A DNA stretch of 64,000 nucleotides from Chitinophagaceae bacterium. Its GTDB lineage: Bacteria; Bacteroidota; Bacteroidia; Chitinophagales; Chitinophagaceae. The DNA lies in contig CANGEW010000011.1 of the NCBI GenBank assembly GCA_947452965.1, positions 1 to 64,000 of the forward strand, read 5' to 3'. This document shows, piece after piece, positions 46,601 through 55,251 of this stretch (the first letter of the stretch is position 1; the number at the start of each line of letters is the position of its first letter). The notes under the pieces were generated by a model. The model searched no databases and was not told the DNA's origin. It saw only the letters and a program-made list of their open reading frames with translations. The position numbers and the translations under genes are program-made.

Positions 46601-49600
46601 TGTGGTGGATTTTGAACATTGGATGATGTTGCATCACCAAAATCCCATATCCATTTTATTATATTACCTCCTGCGTAAGGTCTTGTAGTGTCTCTGAAAT
46701 TCACCAGTGTACTGCTACAGCCAGTAGCAATAAAATTAAACTTAGCCGTATCCGTTACTACCTCCATGTCAATAGGTATGACTTGTGAATTTCCACATTC
46801 ACTGCTGAATGTTCCAAAAATAGTAGCATACACTCTGTACACTCCTCCCTCTTTAAATACCAATTGAGAAGGCATTCTATAAACATTGTAAGTAATTTCG
46901 TTATCTACATATGTGCTTACTGGAGTTGGGTGCACAATTGTTGTGATGCCGTTAGGAGCTATGTTCGTGTTATTAGTTGCATCCCATTTTATTGAATCAA
47001 TACTTGATGCTAAATAAGGAACTGCAATTTGAATGGTGGTAGGATTATTTTTACATGTCTTACTGCCGCTGATTGTATCATAGGGATTCAATGTCTTGAT
47101 TACAGCAGATAAGTTTTTGATAGCAGTACCAGCATTATAACCATAACTTTCACCCGAAGCCATACCATATGCAATGGCGTTAAATCCAGAATCAGAAACC
47201 AAATTATGATATTGTGAACTTGAAACCCTAAATCTTGCATAAGAGTAGCCAACTGCATTAGGATGTGGAAGAAATGCAGCAGCAATTGGTATTAGAGGAG
47301 ATGTACTGTAGGGTGTTCCAGCAATATAGCTGGATCTACCTGTATCTACCATGTTAGTAGTATTGGTAGCAGGATCTAATCTGAAACTTGAAATACCTGA
47401 ATTTTTAATTACAACATTTATAAAACTTGCACCGCTGGTTGCTATAGTTGATTTACCTGCTGAGAATACAGATATGTTGTTAATGGCCTGTTGAACTGGA
47501 CTTAAAATAATCATTTCAGGATCTCCACTTCCATTATTACCAAAAGTGTTGTTTTTACAATTGCCAGTAATAATATACTGTATTAACATGATCGGCTTAT
47601 CACTTTCAATAAGGTTGGGTGTATTATTCTCGATTTGATAATAAAAATTATTAACTAAGCCCGTAAGAGGTGTTGTATGAGTGGGATTATTTACCCATAC
47701 ATTGGTGGTAGGATCTAATACACAAATTTTATAAATCCCATATTCCATTGTTTTGGTTGGAGTAGTCACATACTTGGTACCCCATGCTACCCTTGGAAAC
47801 ATTTGCTGTAACATGTTATCAGATCCACTACTCAATGAGCATCCATTTGAATTCACAAAAGTTCTACCATTCCCTGCCCATACAGCGATTTTTTTATTGC
47901 AATCTACCGAGCGTATAAGCGAACCCGTTAAATCTTGTCCGACTCCGCTACTGCCAGAACCATTGATTCTGCTCATGGCATTGAAAATCTGACCTTTTTG
48001 TAAAGTAATTGTAAATGGAATATTGGCAGGATATCGAATATTCGCAGCAGGAGTATTAGTACCAAAAATGGTTGCTGAAGAAGAATCAATGATATCCGCC
48101 GTTGGCGTTATCTCTATGCTAGTATTATCTTCTGCAGCCATCACAAAAAAGAATGAATTGGGGACTCCGCTATTTGAAGTTCCACCCAATGAAAGAACGT
48201 TATAAGTAGCACCCCATGTATTGGTAGGAAACAACAACATAGCTCCTGCCGCATCAGTTCCGTATGTATGTTCATACACAGCCACTGGAACACCATCCAT
48301 ACTTTCAACGTGAATACCCCTTGGAGTAATGCCTGTAAAATATAAGCGGGAATCAGGTAAGTGATTAGGATTGTCTCTAACGCCCAATTCGCCTCTGGGA
48401 AAATTAGTTACTTCAACAGATGTATTAGCTGCTATTGGAATAATTCTTGGAAAAGAAGGATCCGCTACACCGGGTATGGAAACTCTAACACTTGTAGCTT
48501 GCTTTGCAGAAATATACAACGACATATAAGCACCATCTGAATTGTCGTTATTACTCATTCTGGAATGATAGCCAAAACCCGTCCAAAAATCAATACCCAT
48601 GTTGGTTAGGTTGCCTGTTGGAGAAAGTAAAGTTCCTAAGCCGCTAACTGGAATGCTGATAGATGGCGCGCCACCACCAGCGTTAGTAATATTCCCATTG
48701 AAGGCTCCATTACTTGATGGAAAAAATCTAACATAGATTATCGTTGGGGTTAATGTATTTGAAGTATACGGCAATGAAATGGATGTCGTATAACCGGAAC
48801 CGCTAGTTGTTGAAATCACATAACCGGCAGGCGCATTGATGGTAATGGATCCTGTGGCGGTAGTCAGATAAACCGCCGAAATTGTATAAGATAATTCCGA
48901 AGAGTATACCCCCTGAGACACTGCTCCAAATGATAAAGCATTCGGATTTACAATAATGGTAGGTGTTGCAACTGGAGTAGTAAAAACACTATCTCCTCCA
49001 TAACTTGTGCCTGCACTGTTTGTTGCATAAGCCCTTACATGGTAGGTTGTAGCGGGGAGTAAGCCCGTTAGAGCACTTGTGTAATTTCCCAAACCAGTTC
49101 CATTAGTTGTAATTGAATTAGCTATCGTAGGGTTTGCAGTAGTGCTCCAACAAACTCCTCTTGAAGTTACGGGCGCTCCAGCCTCTGCAATCACTGTGCC
49201 ACCGCTATTGGCAGTTGTAAACATTACCTGACTGACACTAGAAGTTGTTACAATCGGAGGATTGATAGTAAATGGTGTAATCAATAAATTATCTACCCCC
49301 ATATCATTGGTTACAGTAATAGCACTTCCAATTTTTATTTTATTAATAATGGCACTATTAAAAGTAATTGTAATGGTGTTACATGAAGTACCTGGACTTG
49401 TTATATTCGTTCCTGCACTCCAAGTATTTCCATTGTCAGTTGAAGTATAATAGGTAAAAGTTCTGTTGGTTCTATTATCATTAAACGTTAAAACAGCCGC
49501 TCCTTGTGCTAATAATGGAGAAATCAAATAGGCTGTATCCCCACCCTTAAATCTTAAAGCTGTAGTAGCAGTTGGACTGCATGGATCAGTACTGGTTGTG

Positions 49601-49788
49601 AGATATGCCTTATAGACTCCCCAAGAACCTGTGCTAGCATCATATCTAGTTAAAGTTGTGGGAGCAGCAGCCTGTAATGGAAATGCTCCTGTTTCAAAAG
49701 TTTCCACTGTATATGTGTACGGGATTTGAGCATTCGCTACAAACATGATACCCATAAAACCCAACAAGGTCAACAATAGTTTTTTCAT
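43606..49788 (-). CDS. Giant T9SS type B (CHU_C) surface protein with IgGFc-like head and eight PKD domains
   Basis: The 2,060-residue protein has a signal peptide (1-20), an N-terminal domain (about 21-165), an FN3-like repeat with RGVCWSTTANPTIANS, an Ig-like spacer, and an IgGFc-binding-protein-like region that begins NMGIDFWTGFGYHS (about 400). Eight PKD domains (about 1020-1720) follow, each with a W-x-W-D/H/N-F-G-D core and a terminal GC. The last 85 residues are a CHU_C/T9SS type B domain (VPNTFTPNGDGINDKWTISN ... QGTYYYIIDLNG ... GYVTVIR). CHU_C domains are found on gliding motility and adhesin proteins. It lies 31 bp after its paralogue and 37 bp before a PorP/SprF gene. Adhesion is inferred. 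Confidence 0.9.
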   Translation of the reverse strand: MKKLLLTLLGFMGIMFVANAQIPYTYTVETFETGAFPLQAAAPTTLTRYDASTGSWGVYKAYLTTSTDPCSPTATTALRFKGGDTAYLISPLLAQGAAVLTFNDNRTNRTFTYYTSTDNGNTWSAGTNITSPGTSCNTITITFNSAIINKIKIGSAITVTNDMGVDNLLITPFTINPPIVTTSSVSQVMFTTANSGGTVIAEAGAPVTSRGVCWSTTANPTIANSITTNGTGLGNYTSALTGLLPATTYHVRAYATNSAGTSYGGDSVFTTPVATPTIIVNPNALSFGAVSQGVYSSELSYTISAVYLTTATGSITINAPAGYVISTTSGSGYTTSISLPYTSNTLTPTIIYVRFFPSSNGAFNGNITNAGGGAPSISIPVSGLGTLLSPTGNLTNMGIDFWTGFGYHSRMSNNDNSDGAYMSLYISAKQATSVRVSIPGVADPSFPRIIPIAANTSVEVTNFPRGELGVRDNPNHLPDSRLYFTGITPRGIHVESMDGVPVAVYEHTYGTDAAGAMLLFPTNTWGATYNVLSLGGTSNSGVPNSFFFVMAAEDNTSIEITPTADIIDSSSATIFGTNTPAANIRYPANIPFTITLQKGQIFNAMSRINGSGSSGVGQDLTGSLIRSVDCNKKIAVWAGNGRTFVNSNGCSLSSGSDNMLQQMFPRVAWGTKYVTTPTKTMEYGIYKICVLDPTTNVWVNNPTHTTPLTGLVNNFYYQIENNTPNLIESDKPIMLIQYIITGNCKNNTFGNNGSGDPEMIILSPVQQAINNISVFSAGKSTIATSGASFINVVIKNSGISSFRLDPATNTTNMVDTGRSSYIAGTPYSTSPLIPIAAAFLPHPNAVGYSYARFRVSSSQYHNLVSDSGFNAIAYGMASGESYGYNAGTAIKNLSAVIKTLNPYDTISGSKTCKNNPTTIQIAVPYLASSIDSIKWDATNNTNIAPNGITTIVHPTPVSTYVDNEITYNVYRMPSQLVFKEGGVYRVYATIFGTFSSECGNSQVIPIDMEVVTDTAKFNFIATGCSSTLVNFRDTTRPYAGGNIIKWIWDFGDATSSNVQNPPQHNYPAIGVYNAHLRVINNIGCYSDTTRVVDLTGGIKAKFGIAPNDTICFGTSVVFSDSSVSTGTSGNIVEWNWHFGDGTSTIATTNANQTHAYNVPGRFIDTLQVKTANGCLSNLYVDTIVVNATPQAFFSMPSQGCFADTVQFTDTSKISFGNIVKWHWNFGDPASGANDSSNLQNPKHLFSTASTYQVSLYVESGGGCTSSLVNHSITINAKPTAAFSFTAPTCAKSPVTFNDNSIPNSGNIVEWQWDFGDGHTETKFTSNSFTHIYDTGGIYYAILKVKTDKGCYSDTSKRRIVVNATPLASFNLPGNICLPNALASFVNTTSINDGTLSSVTYSWDFGDATSASSSAQHTYTSVGPFNVKLTATSINGCIDDSIIVFNTVFAQPTANITGPAEACLADSVLLTGSVTTPGSSVASWTWHFNDPTSGVNDSSHLQNPKHRWNSTGLYNVTLQTTSAVGCSSNVANHSIKINIIPVADFTYSAIHCQGDSIAFTDASIPNATSITQWSWNFGDGTTFIQTSPGLIKHKYDTAKVYHVQLTVVSSSGCTSLLKDIPVTINPLPVSKFSFNNTCFPSGTAVFTNQSTIVSGSVNQLLWDFGDATSPVIAASPATHVYTSGGAYNVTLTAISALGCRKDTLLQIKVFDAPTASFSTFNNIDSLCSNKILSINNTSIVNGYGSVDSVVIFWDYLSNVSNTTIDAHPILNHSYTQAYPVFGTPATKNYRVLIKAYSGGSCEGQYYKDIVLKATPKVLFNAISSVCEEVPSITLNTASDVFGNNGIGIYSGAGISNSPVLIPSQAGQGQHQIQYIFTSNNNCADTGYNNITIFPTPQVDYGGNKNVLEGEAVTLNPISISGTGFSFNWTPATFLNNSSSSAPICTPNQDIAYSINILSSNGCKSNEQLTVKVLRDFIVPNTFTPNGDGINDKWTISNINFYPGCRIEVFNRYGQIIFDTKNNLGDWDGTYNGSPVPQGTYYYIIDLNGTRPSKKGYVTVIR

Positions 49789-49819
49789 TACTAATTTTCT
49801 TTTATTCTAAAACAATTTT

Positions 49820-52800
49820 CTATCTAATGATGGTTACATAGCCTTTTTTAGTAGGTCTTGCTCCATCTAAATCAATGATATAATAATAGGTTCCAGAAGG
49901 CACTTGACTTCCATTGTAACTGCCATCCCAATCTCCTGTACTATTTTTTGAATCAAAAATTATTTGTCCATACCTATTAAAAACTTGAGCTCTGTAATTT
50001 GGATAAGTTGACATATTTGAAATAGTCCACTTATCATTAACACCATCACCATTGGGTGTAAATGTATTGGGAACTGTAAAATCTTTGGCTACCTTAATTA
50101 AAATATTGTCGACATTTTTGCATCCATCCAAACTTACCACTTCTACATGATACAGTATATCCTCTAAGGGTTTTGATACTGGAGCATTACTGTGAACATC
50201 ATTTAAATAAGTAGATGGAGACCAAGTATACGTTAGAATTGTGTTTGATGTGGTTGGCATTATAGTGATAGCGTCTCCTTCTAACACTGTTTTATCTGGA
50301 CCTAATTCTACTATTGGGGTTGGATAAACCAAAATAGAACGGATTGCGCTATCTATGCATCCATTTGTTCCAGTAAACGTATAGGTAATTAAATTATTAC
50401 CGGAACCTGCAATATTGGGTGAGAACATGTTTCCAACCATTATACCATTGCCCGAATACACACCATTGCCAGATAAGACTGTAATGTTATTAGCTTGATT
50501 CAGAATTATAGGTGTTGCCTCTTCACAAATATTCGGCAAAGGATCAAATTGAATTTTTGGCGCGGCATGTATTACAACAGGCAATACAGAGTCCTTAACA
50601 CAAGATCCATTGTATGCCCTTATATTTATGGAATAATTTTGTGTCAGTGGATTTCCAAAGACCGGATATTGATGTTGAATATTTTGAAGCTGTGTTGGAT
50701 GTAATACTAACGTAGTATCCAAAAGATTGGGAGCATTCCAAGAAAACTTAATCGCATCTACTGTGCCATATCCACCTACGGGAACAAAAGAATGATTAAT
50801 CAATGTCAAAGGAAGATTACTACATACATTTCCAGTATTTCCAATACTAACAGATACTACAGGCTGTGAGCGAATGATGAGGGTATGACTTTTCGAATAT
50901 TCACAACCATTGATAGATGTGGCAGACAATATAACATTCCATTGCCCACCTGAGGCGTAATGATGATTGGGAGCAATTATACTTGAACTATCTCCATCTC
51001 CAAATTGCCACTTGTAAATCATTTGTGAAAGTGTGCCATCAGAAATAGTGGTTAAGTTGGAAAAATTTACTGTAACAGGATTACATAAACCTAATGGATA
51101 ATCGAAATCTGTTTTAGGAGTTGGATGAATTGTAATTGTAACAGGTGCACGATTACTATAACAACCCTTATCTGTTTTCACTATCAAGTTTACTAAATAC
51201 ATATTTGCATTAGTATAAGTATGTGATACGGATGATCCGTTAGATTGTAATTGATGAGAAGCATCTCCAAAAACCCAATCCCACTCTGTTATATTACCGG
51301 CAGCTGAAGTAGATGCATTGCTAAACGTAACACTTTGATTTTCACATAAAGGGCTACTTACTGAAAAGATTGCAGTTGGCAATTCATTTACATTCAATGA
51401 ATGTGTGATAGAATCAACACATCCTTTATTAGTTGTAACAATCAATTTTATTGAATGCGATCCACCCGAAGTGAATATGTGACTTGAGGTATTTGATGCG
51501 CCTACTCCACCATCATCAAATATCCAATTCCAACTGGTTATATTTTGATTCACCAATTGAGTAGTGTCTTTGAACAAAGTACTTGTTTGTAAACAAACTT
51601 CAGAAGCATAGGTAAAATCAACAGTAGGTTTCTTAAATAATGTTTTAAAAATCTTTACGGTATCTCTGGAGCATGTTCCGATAGAGGCAGTTAATTTTAC
51701 CGCATAACTTCCAGTGTCCGCATAATTATGAATGGGAGAAATAACATTACTTATTGCAGTAGCATCTCCAAAATTCCAAGTATATGACATGGTTGCACCA
51801 CCTAACACAGAAGAGTTATTGATAAAAGTAGCTGCGTTACCTGGCAAACATACATTGCCCGGTAATATAAAATCAGGAATAGGTGTATTGCCAATTGTAA
51901 CGGGTATTATTTTTTGCGACCGGCAACCGTTGCTATTTTCAACCGTAAGTGTTACATTAAAAACACCCGCACTCATAAATAAGTGAACTGGATTGGTACT
52001 GACAAAAAAAGTATCCTTAGTGCCATCCGCATAATCCCAATACCACTTTGTAATTGTACCACTGTTTATAAAAGAGCTATCCGTAAATGTGATACTTTTG
52101 GCAACACAACTGATTCCACTGAAGCCAAAATTAGCTGTGGGAGAATTTTGAATGACAAAAGTTTTTACAGTGTCATCGTAACATCCTTCGGCATTGATTA
52201 CACGAAGCTTTATATTAAAAGAACCACCCGCATTAAATGTATAAGTTGGATTTTGACTTACAGAAGTGCCGCTTGCATTTCCAAAATCCCATAACCATCT
52301 TTGAATAGTATGTAAAGTATCGATTGAACGGTCATTAAATACAGCAGGATTACTTCCGCATCCTGAAAACACCCAATCAAAATTAGCCAAGGGGCCTCCT
52401 ATCACTTTTACATCAAAATTGATATCCTCAACTCCATTACAACCATCTGGAGATGGATTGTTAGCTGTTACTTTAATCGAAAAAACTCCTGTTGTATCAA
52501 AAGTAATTAATGTTGATAGCCTAAACACATATAATCTTGTTGCATCTACCATATATGTACTATCCACAACAGGATTATTTACCGTGATGTTTGTATTAGG
52601 AGATATATGTGGGTTTGTCGAAAAATTCCAAGTTACGCTAGTGGGTATATACGGCAACGCAATAGCTAGTTTGGTAGGTGTGCCTTTACATATTTTTGTA
52701 ACCCCATTAAGACCTAAAGGATTAGCACTCAAAATAACTCTATTCAAATTCTTAACATTCGTACCAGCATTATAAGCATAACTCTCACTTTGATCATATC

Positions 52801-54211
52801 CGTATGCTATTGCATTAAAACCTCCTGAGGTAGATTTTAATTTATAGAAAACACCATTTGAGTATCCATTTACCAAAGGCACTTGTGCATATGAGTAAGT
52901 AGGATCAACCCCCATAGGCGAAAACACAACGGGTACTACTGCGTTTAACTGATTACGAATACTAAAATTCGGGACATCTGCTGTTTTAATATAAACATTC
53001 AAATAATTGAAGGCATTGTTATTTGTAGAAGGCACTGGAGAAACAATGATAGAGTCTATGGTTTGCTCTATGGAACTTAAATACACCATATCGGGATCAC
53101 CTGTTCCTGAAAAACTATTTCCACACTTACTATTATTGGTAATATATTGAGCTACCATTACAGGAATAGAGCTTTCGATTTTCACAGGCGAACTGCTTAC
53201 AAATTCATAATACAATCCATTAGTCATAGTGATTGGTGCACCGGGAGTTAATGTTGCCAAAGTAGGACTAACTCCTGGAACCGAACCCGGTAAGGTTACT
53301 CCATTTAATTTTACAACCGTTGATGTACTATCTGGATTAACCATCACTCTATAAATATTATTTGAGTAATTTAACCCCGCTGTAGGAGCGCTTAGATATG
53401 TTTTTCCCCATGCAGCAATAGGAAAACATTGTTGAAATAAATTATCACCCGATGTAGGCGTATTAGTACATGTAATAGAAATTTTTTGACTGCCTGAAAA
53501 AACTGCAATTGGTTTACATGTGTTTATTCCACTTGAAATAGAACGTACTTTAGACCCCGACAAATCCGCAGCATCTGAACCTCCTTTTATTAACCATACA
53601 TCCCCTTTGTTCATTGATCTTGAGGCCCATGCACCCGCAACCAAACCCGATGATGTCGCAGAAGAAGGATTTACTTCCACAGTAGTCCCATTTTCAGTTG
53701 CCACAACAAAAAAATACGATCGCATGCCAGAGGTATTCGAAATCTGTGTGTAATTTAATGAGGTATAACTCCGACCTAAAGTTTTGACAGGGAATAATAT
53801 ACTCGTTGACGTTACTTGACTTCCCCAAATTTGAGCATACGCAACAATTGGAGTTGTACTATGAACATAGATGCCTTTATTAACATATACCTGCTCATTT
53901 TGAAGCCTTGCATCTAAAGCTCCCGATTCAGGCAGGTTATTGGATGCCGTTATTGAACCAGCCGGCAAATGCAATGTTTGAAAAAGAGTGCTGCCAATAT
54001 AAATGTACACTGTAGCTGTATCATCCGAAGTGAAGTATAGTGTCATATCACTGACCCCTGAACTTATTTTTTCATGGGGACCATACCCAGTCCAAAAATC
54101 TGTACCTCTGTTTGAAAAGTCCTGAGCAAAACAGATGCCTGTAAAAAAAAGAGTTACAACAAAAAACAGCTTTTTGCAATCAAATGGGGAATGTAAAAAA
54201 ATAAGGCGCAT
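49820..54211 (-). CDS. T9SS type B (CHU_C) surface protein with IgGFc-like head and six PKD domains
   Basis: The 1,463-residue protein has a leader ending GICFAQ and goes directly into the IgGFc-like head (RGTDFWTGYGPHEK, about 34). Six PKD domains (about 610-1120) follow, then two Cys-poor Ig-like spacers and a C-terminal CHU_C domain (VPNTFTPNGDGVNDKWTISN ... SGTYYYIIDLDG). From the last PKD domain to the end it is closely similar to the 2,060-residue protein, while the N-terminus lacks that protein's FN3-like and N-terminal domains. It lies 49 bp after a PorP/SprF gene and 31 bp before the next big gene, so all five genes (42537-59595) probably form one transcript. Confidence 0.9.
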   Translation of the reverse strand: MRLIFLHSPFDCKKLFFVVTLFFTGICFAQDFSNRGTDFWTGYGPHEKISSGVSDMTLYFTSDDTATVYIYIGSTLFQTLHLPAGSITASNNLPESGALDARLQNEQVYVNKGIYVHSTTPIVAYAQIWGSQVTSTSILFPVKTLGRSYTSLNYTQISNTSGMRSYFFVVATENGTTVEVNPSSATSSGLVAGAWASRSMNKGDVWLIKGGSDAADLSGSKVRSISSGINTCKPIAVFSGSQKISITCTNTPTSGDNLFQQCFPIAAWGKTYLSAPTAGLNYSNNIYRVMVNPDSTSTVVKLNGVTLPGSVPGVSPTLATLTPGAPITMTNGLYYEFVSSSPVKIESSIPVMVAQYITNNSKCGNSFSGTGDPDMVYLSSIEQTIDSIIVSPVPSTNNNAFNYLNVYIKTADVPNFSIRNQLNAVVPVVFSPMGVDPTYSYAQVPLVNGYSNGVFYKLKSTSGGFNAIAYGYDQSESYAYNAGTNVKNLNRVILSANPLGLNGVTKICKGTPTKLAIALPYIPTSVTWNFSTNPHISPNTNITVNNPVVDSTYMVDATRLYVFRLSTLITFDTTGVFSIKVTANNPSPDGCNGVEDINFDVKVIGGPLANFDWVFSGCGSNPAVFNDRSIDTLHTIQRWLWDFGNASGTSVSQNPTYTFNAGGSFNIKLRVINAEGCYDDTVKTFVIQNSPTANFGFSGISCVAKSITFTDSSFINSGTITKWYWDYADGTKDTFFVSTNPVHLFMSAGVFNVTLTVENSNGCRSQKIIPVTIGNTPIPDFILPGNVCLPGNAATFINNSSVLGGATMSYTWNFGDATAISNVISPIHNYADTGSYAVKLTASIGTCSRDTVKIFKTLFKKPTVDFTYASEVCLQTSTLFKDTTQLVNQNITSWNWIFDDGGVGASNTSSHIFTSGGSHSIKLIVTTNKGCVDSITHSLNVNELPTAIFSVSSPLCENQSVTFSNASTSAAGNITEWDWVFGDASHQLQSNGSSVSHTYTNANMYLVNLIVKTDKGCYSNRAPVTITIHPTPKTDFDYPLGLCNPVTVNFSNLTTISDGTLSQMIYKWQFGDGDSSSIIAPNHHYASGGQWNVILSATSINGCEYSKSHTLIIRSQPVVSVSIGNTGNVCSNLPLTLINHSFVPVGGYGTVDAIKFSWNAPNLLDTTLVLHPTQLQNIQHQYPVFGNPLTQNYSINIRAYNGSCVKDSVLPVVIHAAPKIQFDPLPNICEEATPIILNQANNITVLSGNGVYSGNGIMVGNMFSPNIAGSGNNLITYTFTGTNGCIDSAIRSILVYPTPIVELGPDKTVLEGDAITIMPTTSNTILTYTWSPSTYLNDVHSNAPVSKPLEDILYHVEVVSLDGCKNVDNILIKVAKDFTVPNTFTPNGDGVNDKWTISNMSTYPNYRAQVFNRYGQIIFDSKNSTGDWDGSYNGSQVPSGTYYYIIDLDGARPTKKGYVTIIR

Positions 54212-54260
54212 AATCGTTTATAAAAATCAATTGCAACATGAAGACGATTCGTAATATTTA

Positions 54261-55157
54261 TTATTTGAAGCTATATGTCAGCATGATTTCATGAGCATCC
54301 CCTCCATCTTCAAAAACACTCAAAGGTGTATTATATTGATCGTAAGCATATCCAATAGATAATCTGTTCATGATCTTACATCCTGCCATTGCACTAAATC
54401 CTAGTGCATAACGATAATTATAACCAACCCAAATCAAATCTTTATGTTGTAGCTTCACTCCTGCCTGAACTTCCGCAGGAATATTCTCAACAAGATTTAC
54501 TGAAAGATTTGGTATGATAGTATTCATTTCATCCACCTTTATATTATAATGACCTCCAATGAAATAATGACGATACAATTTACCTTGTGAATTCGTTGTA
54601 CTCTCTAAAAATTGCAACTTTGATTGAATCAATTGTTGAACAGCAAAACCAATATTAAGAGTAGAGGAACGATAATACACTCCGGCCGCAGCATCCCCTA
54701 CCATTTGAGATCCACTTGATATATTTTCTCCTGCTAAATATTCATTAACCTTTGGATCTACTTGATATTGCATACATGTCCCTGCTAAACCAAACATAAG
54801 TCTTTTATCATTATTGAATTCAATGCTATAGGAAACATCTAGCTGCCCCCCCGTTCTGCTTGTAGGCCCTGTTTTATCCGAATAAACCACAACTCCAACA
54901 CCCGTTTTCATTTTTGAAAAATAGGCATCACCAAATACAAGCGAAGTAACGGGACCTCCCGGCATACCTGACCACATTTTCCTGTATGCTAACCCAACAG
55001 AAGTACTTCCATTCGCTCCTGCAGCTGCAGGATTAGAAATAAAATTACCCTCTGTAAACTGAGTTATTTTAAACAATTGTTGTCCATTTGATGTTTGGAA
55101 AGTCAACAATACTGAAAATGAGATTAGTATAATTGATCTAAGAATAGTATGCTTCAT
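54261..55157 (-). CDS. PorP/SprF-family T9SS-associated outer-membrane protein
   Basis: The 298-residue protein has a signal peptide (1-25) and the family pattern: QFTEGNFISNPAAAGANGSTSV, LAYRKMWSGMPGGPVTSLVFGDA, VVVYSDKTGPTSRTGG. The strands end in a terminal Phe-Lys. It is a separate lineage from the PorP/SprF at 42537-43568; the two share the family signature but not close identity. It lies between the 1,447-residue and 1,463-residue CHU_C proteins and is probably their partner at the outer membrane. Confidence 0.92.
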   Translation of the reverse strand: MKHTILRSIILISFSVLLTFQTSNGQQLFKITQFTEGNFISNPAAAGANGSTSVGLAYRKMWSGMPGGPVTSLVFGDAYFSKMKTGVGVVVYSDKTGPTSRTGGQLDVSYSIEFNNDKRLMFGLAGTCMQYQVDPKVNEYLAGENISSGSQMVGDAAAGVYYRSSTLNIGFAVQQLIQSKLQFLESTTNSQGKLYRHYFIGGHYNIKVDEMNTIIPNLSVNLVENIPAEVQAGVKLQHKDLIWVGYNYRYALGFSAMAGCKIMNRLSIGYAYDQYNTPLSVFEDGGDAHEIMLTYSFK

Positions 55158-55251
55158 ATTATTAAATATCTTTTTCGATTATTAATCTTTTTATCAGTGT
55201 GTTTACAATGTTTGATTTATCAACACACAAATAAATACTGTTTATCATTCT

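Noticed and set aside
55197-55228. Weak GTGTGTT/AACACAC inverted repeat between a PorP gene and a CHU_C gene
   Set aside because: A 7-bp stem with an 18-base loop and no T-run on either side is not a convincing terminator.
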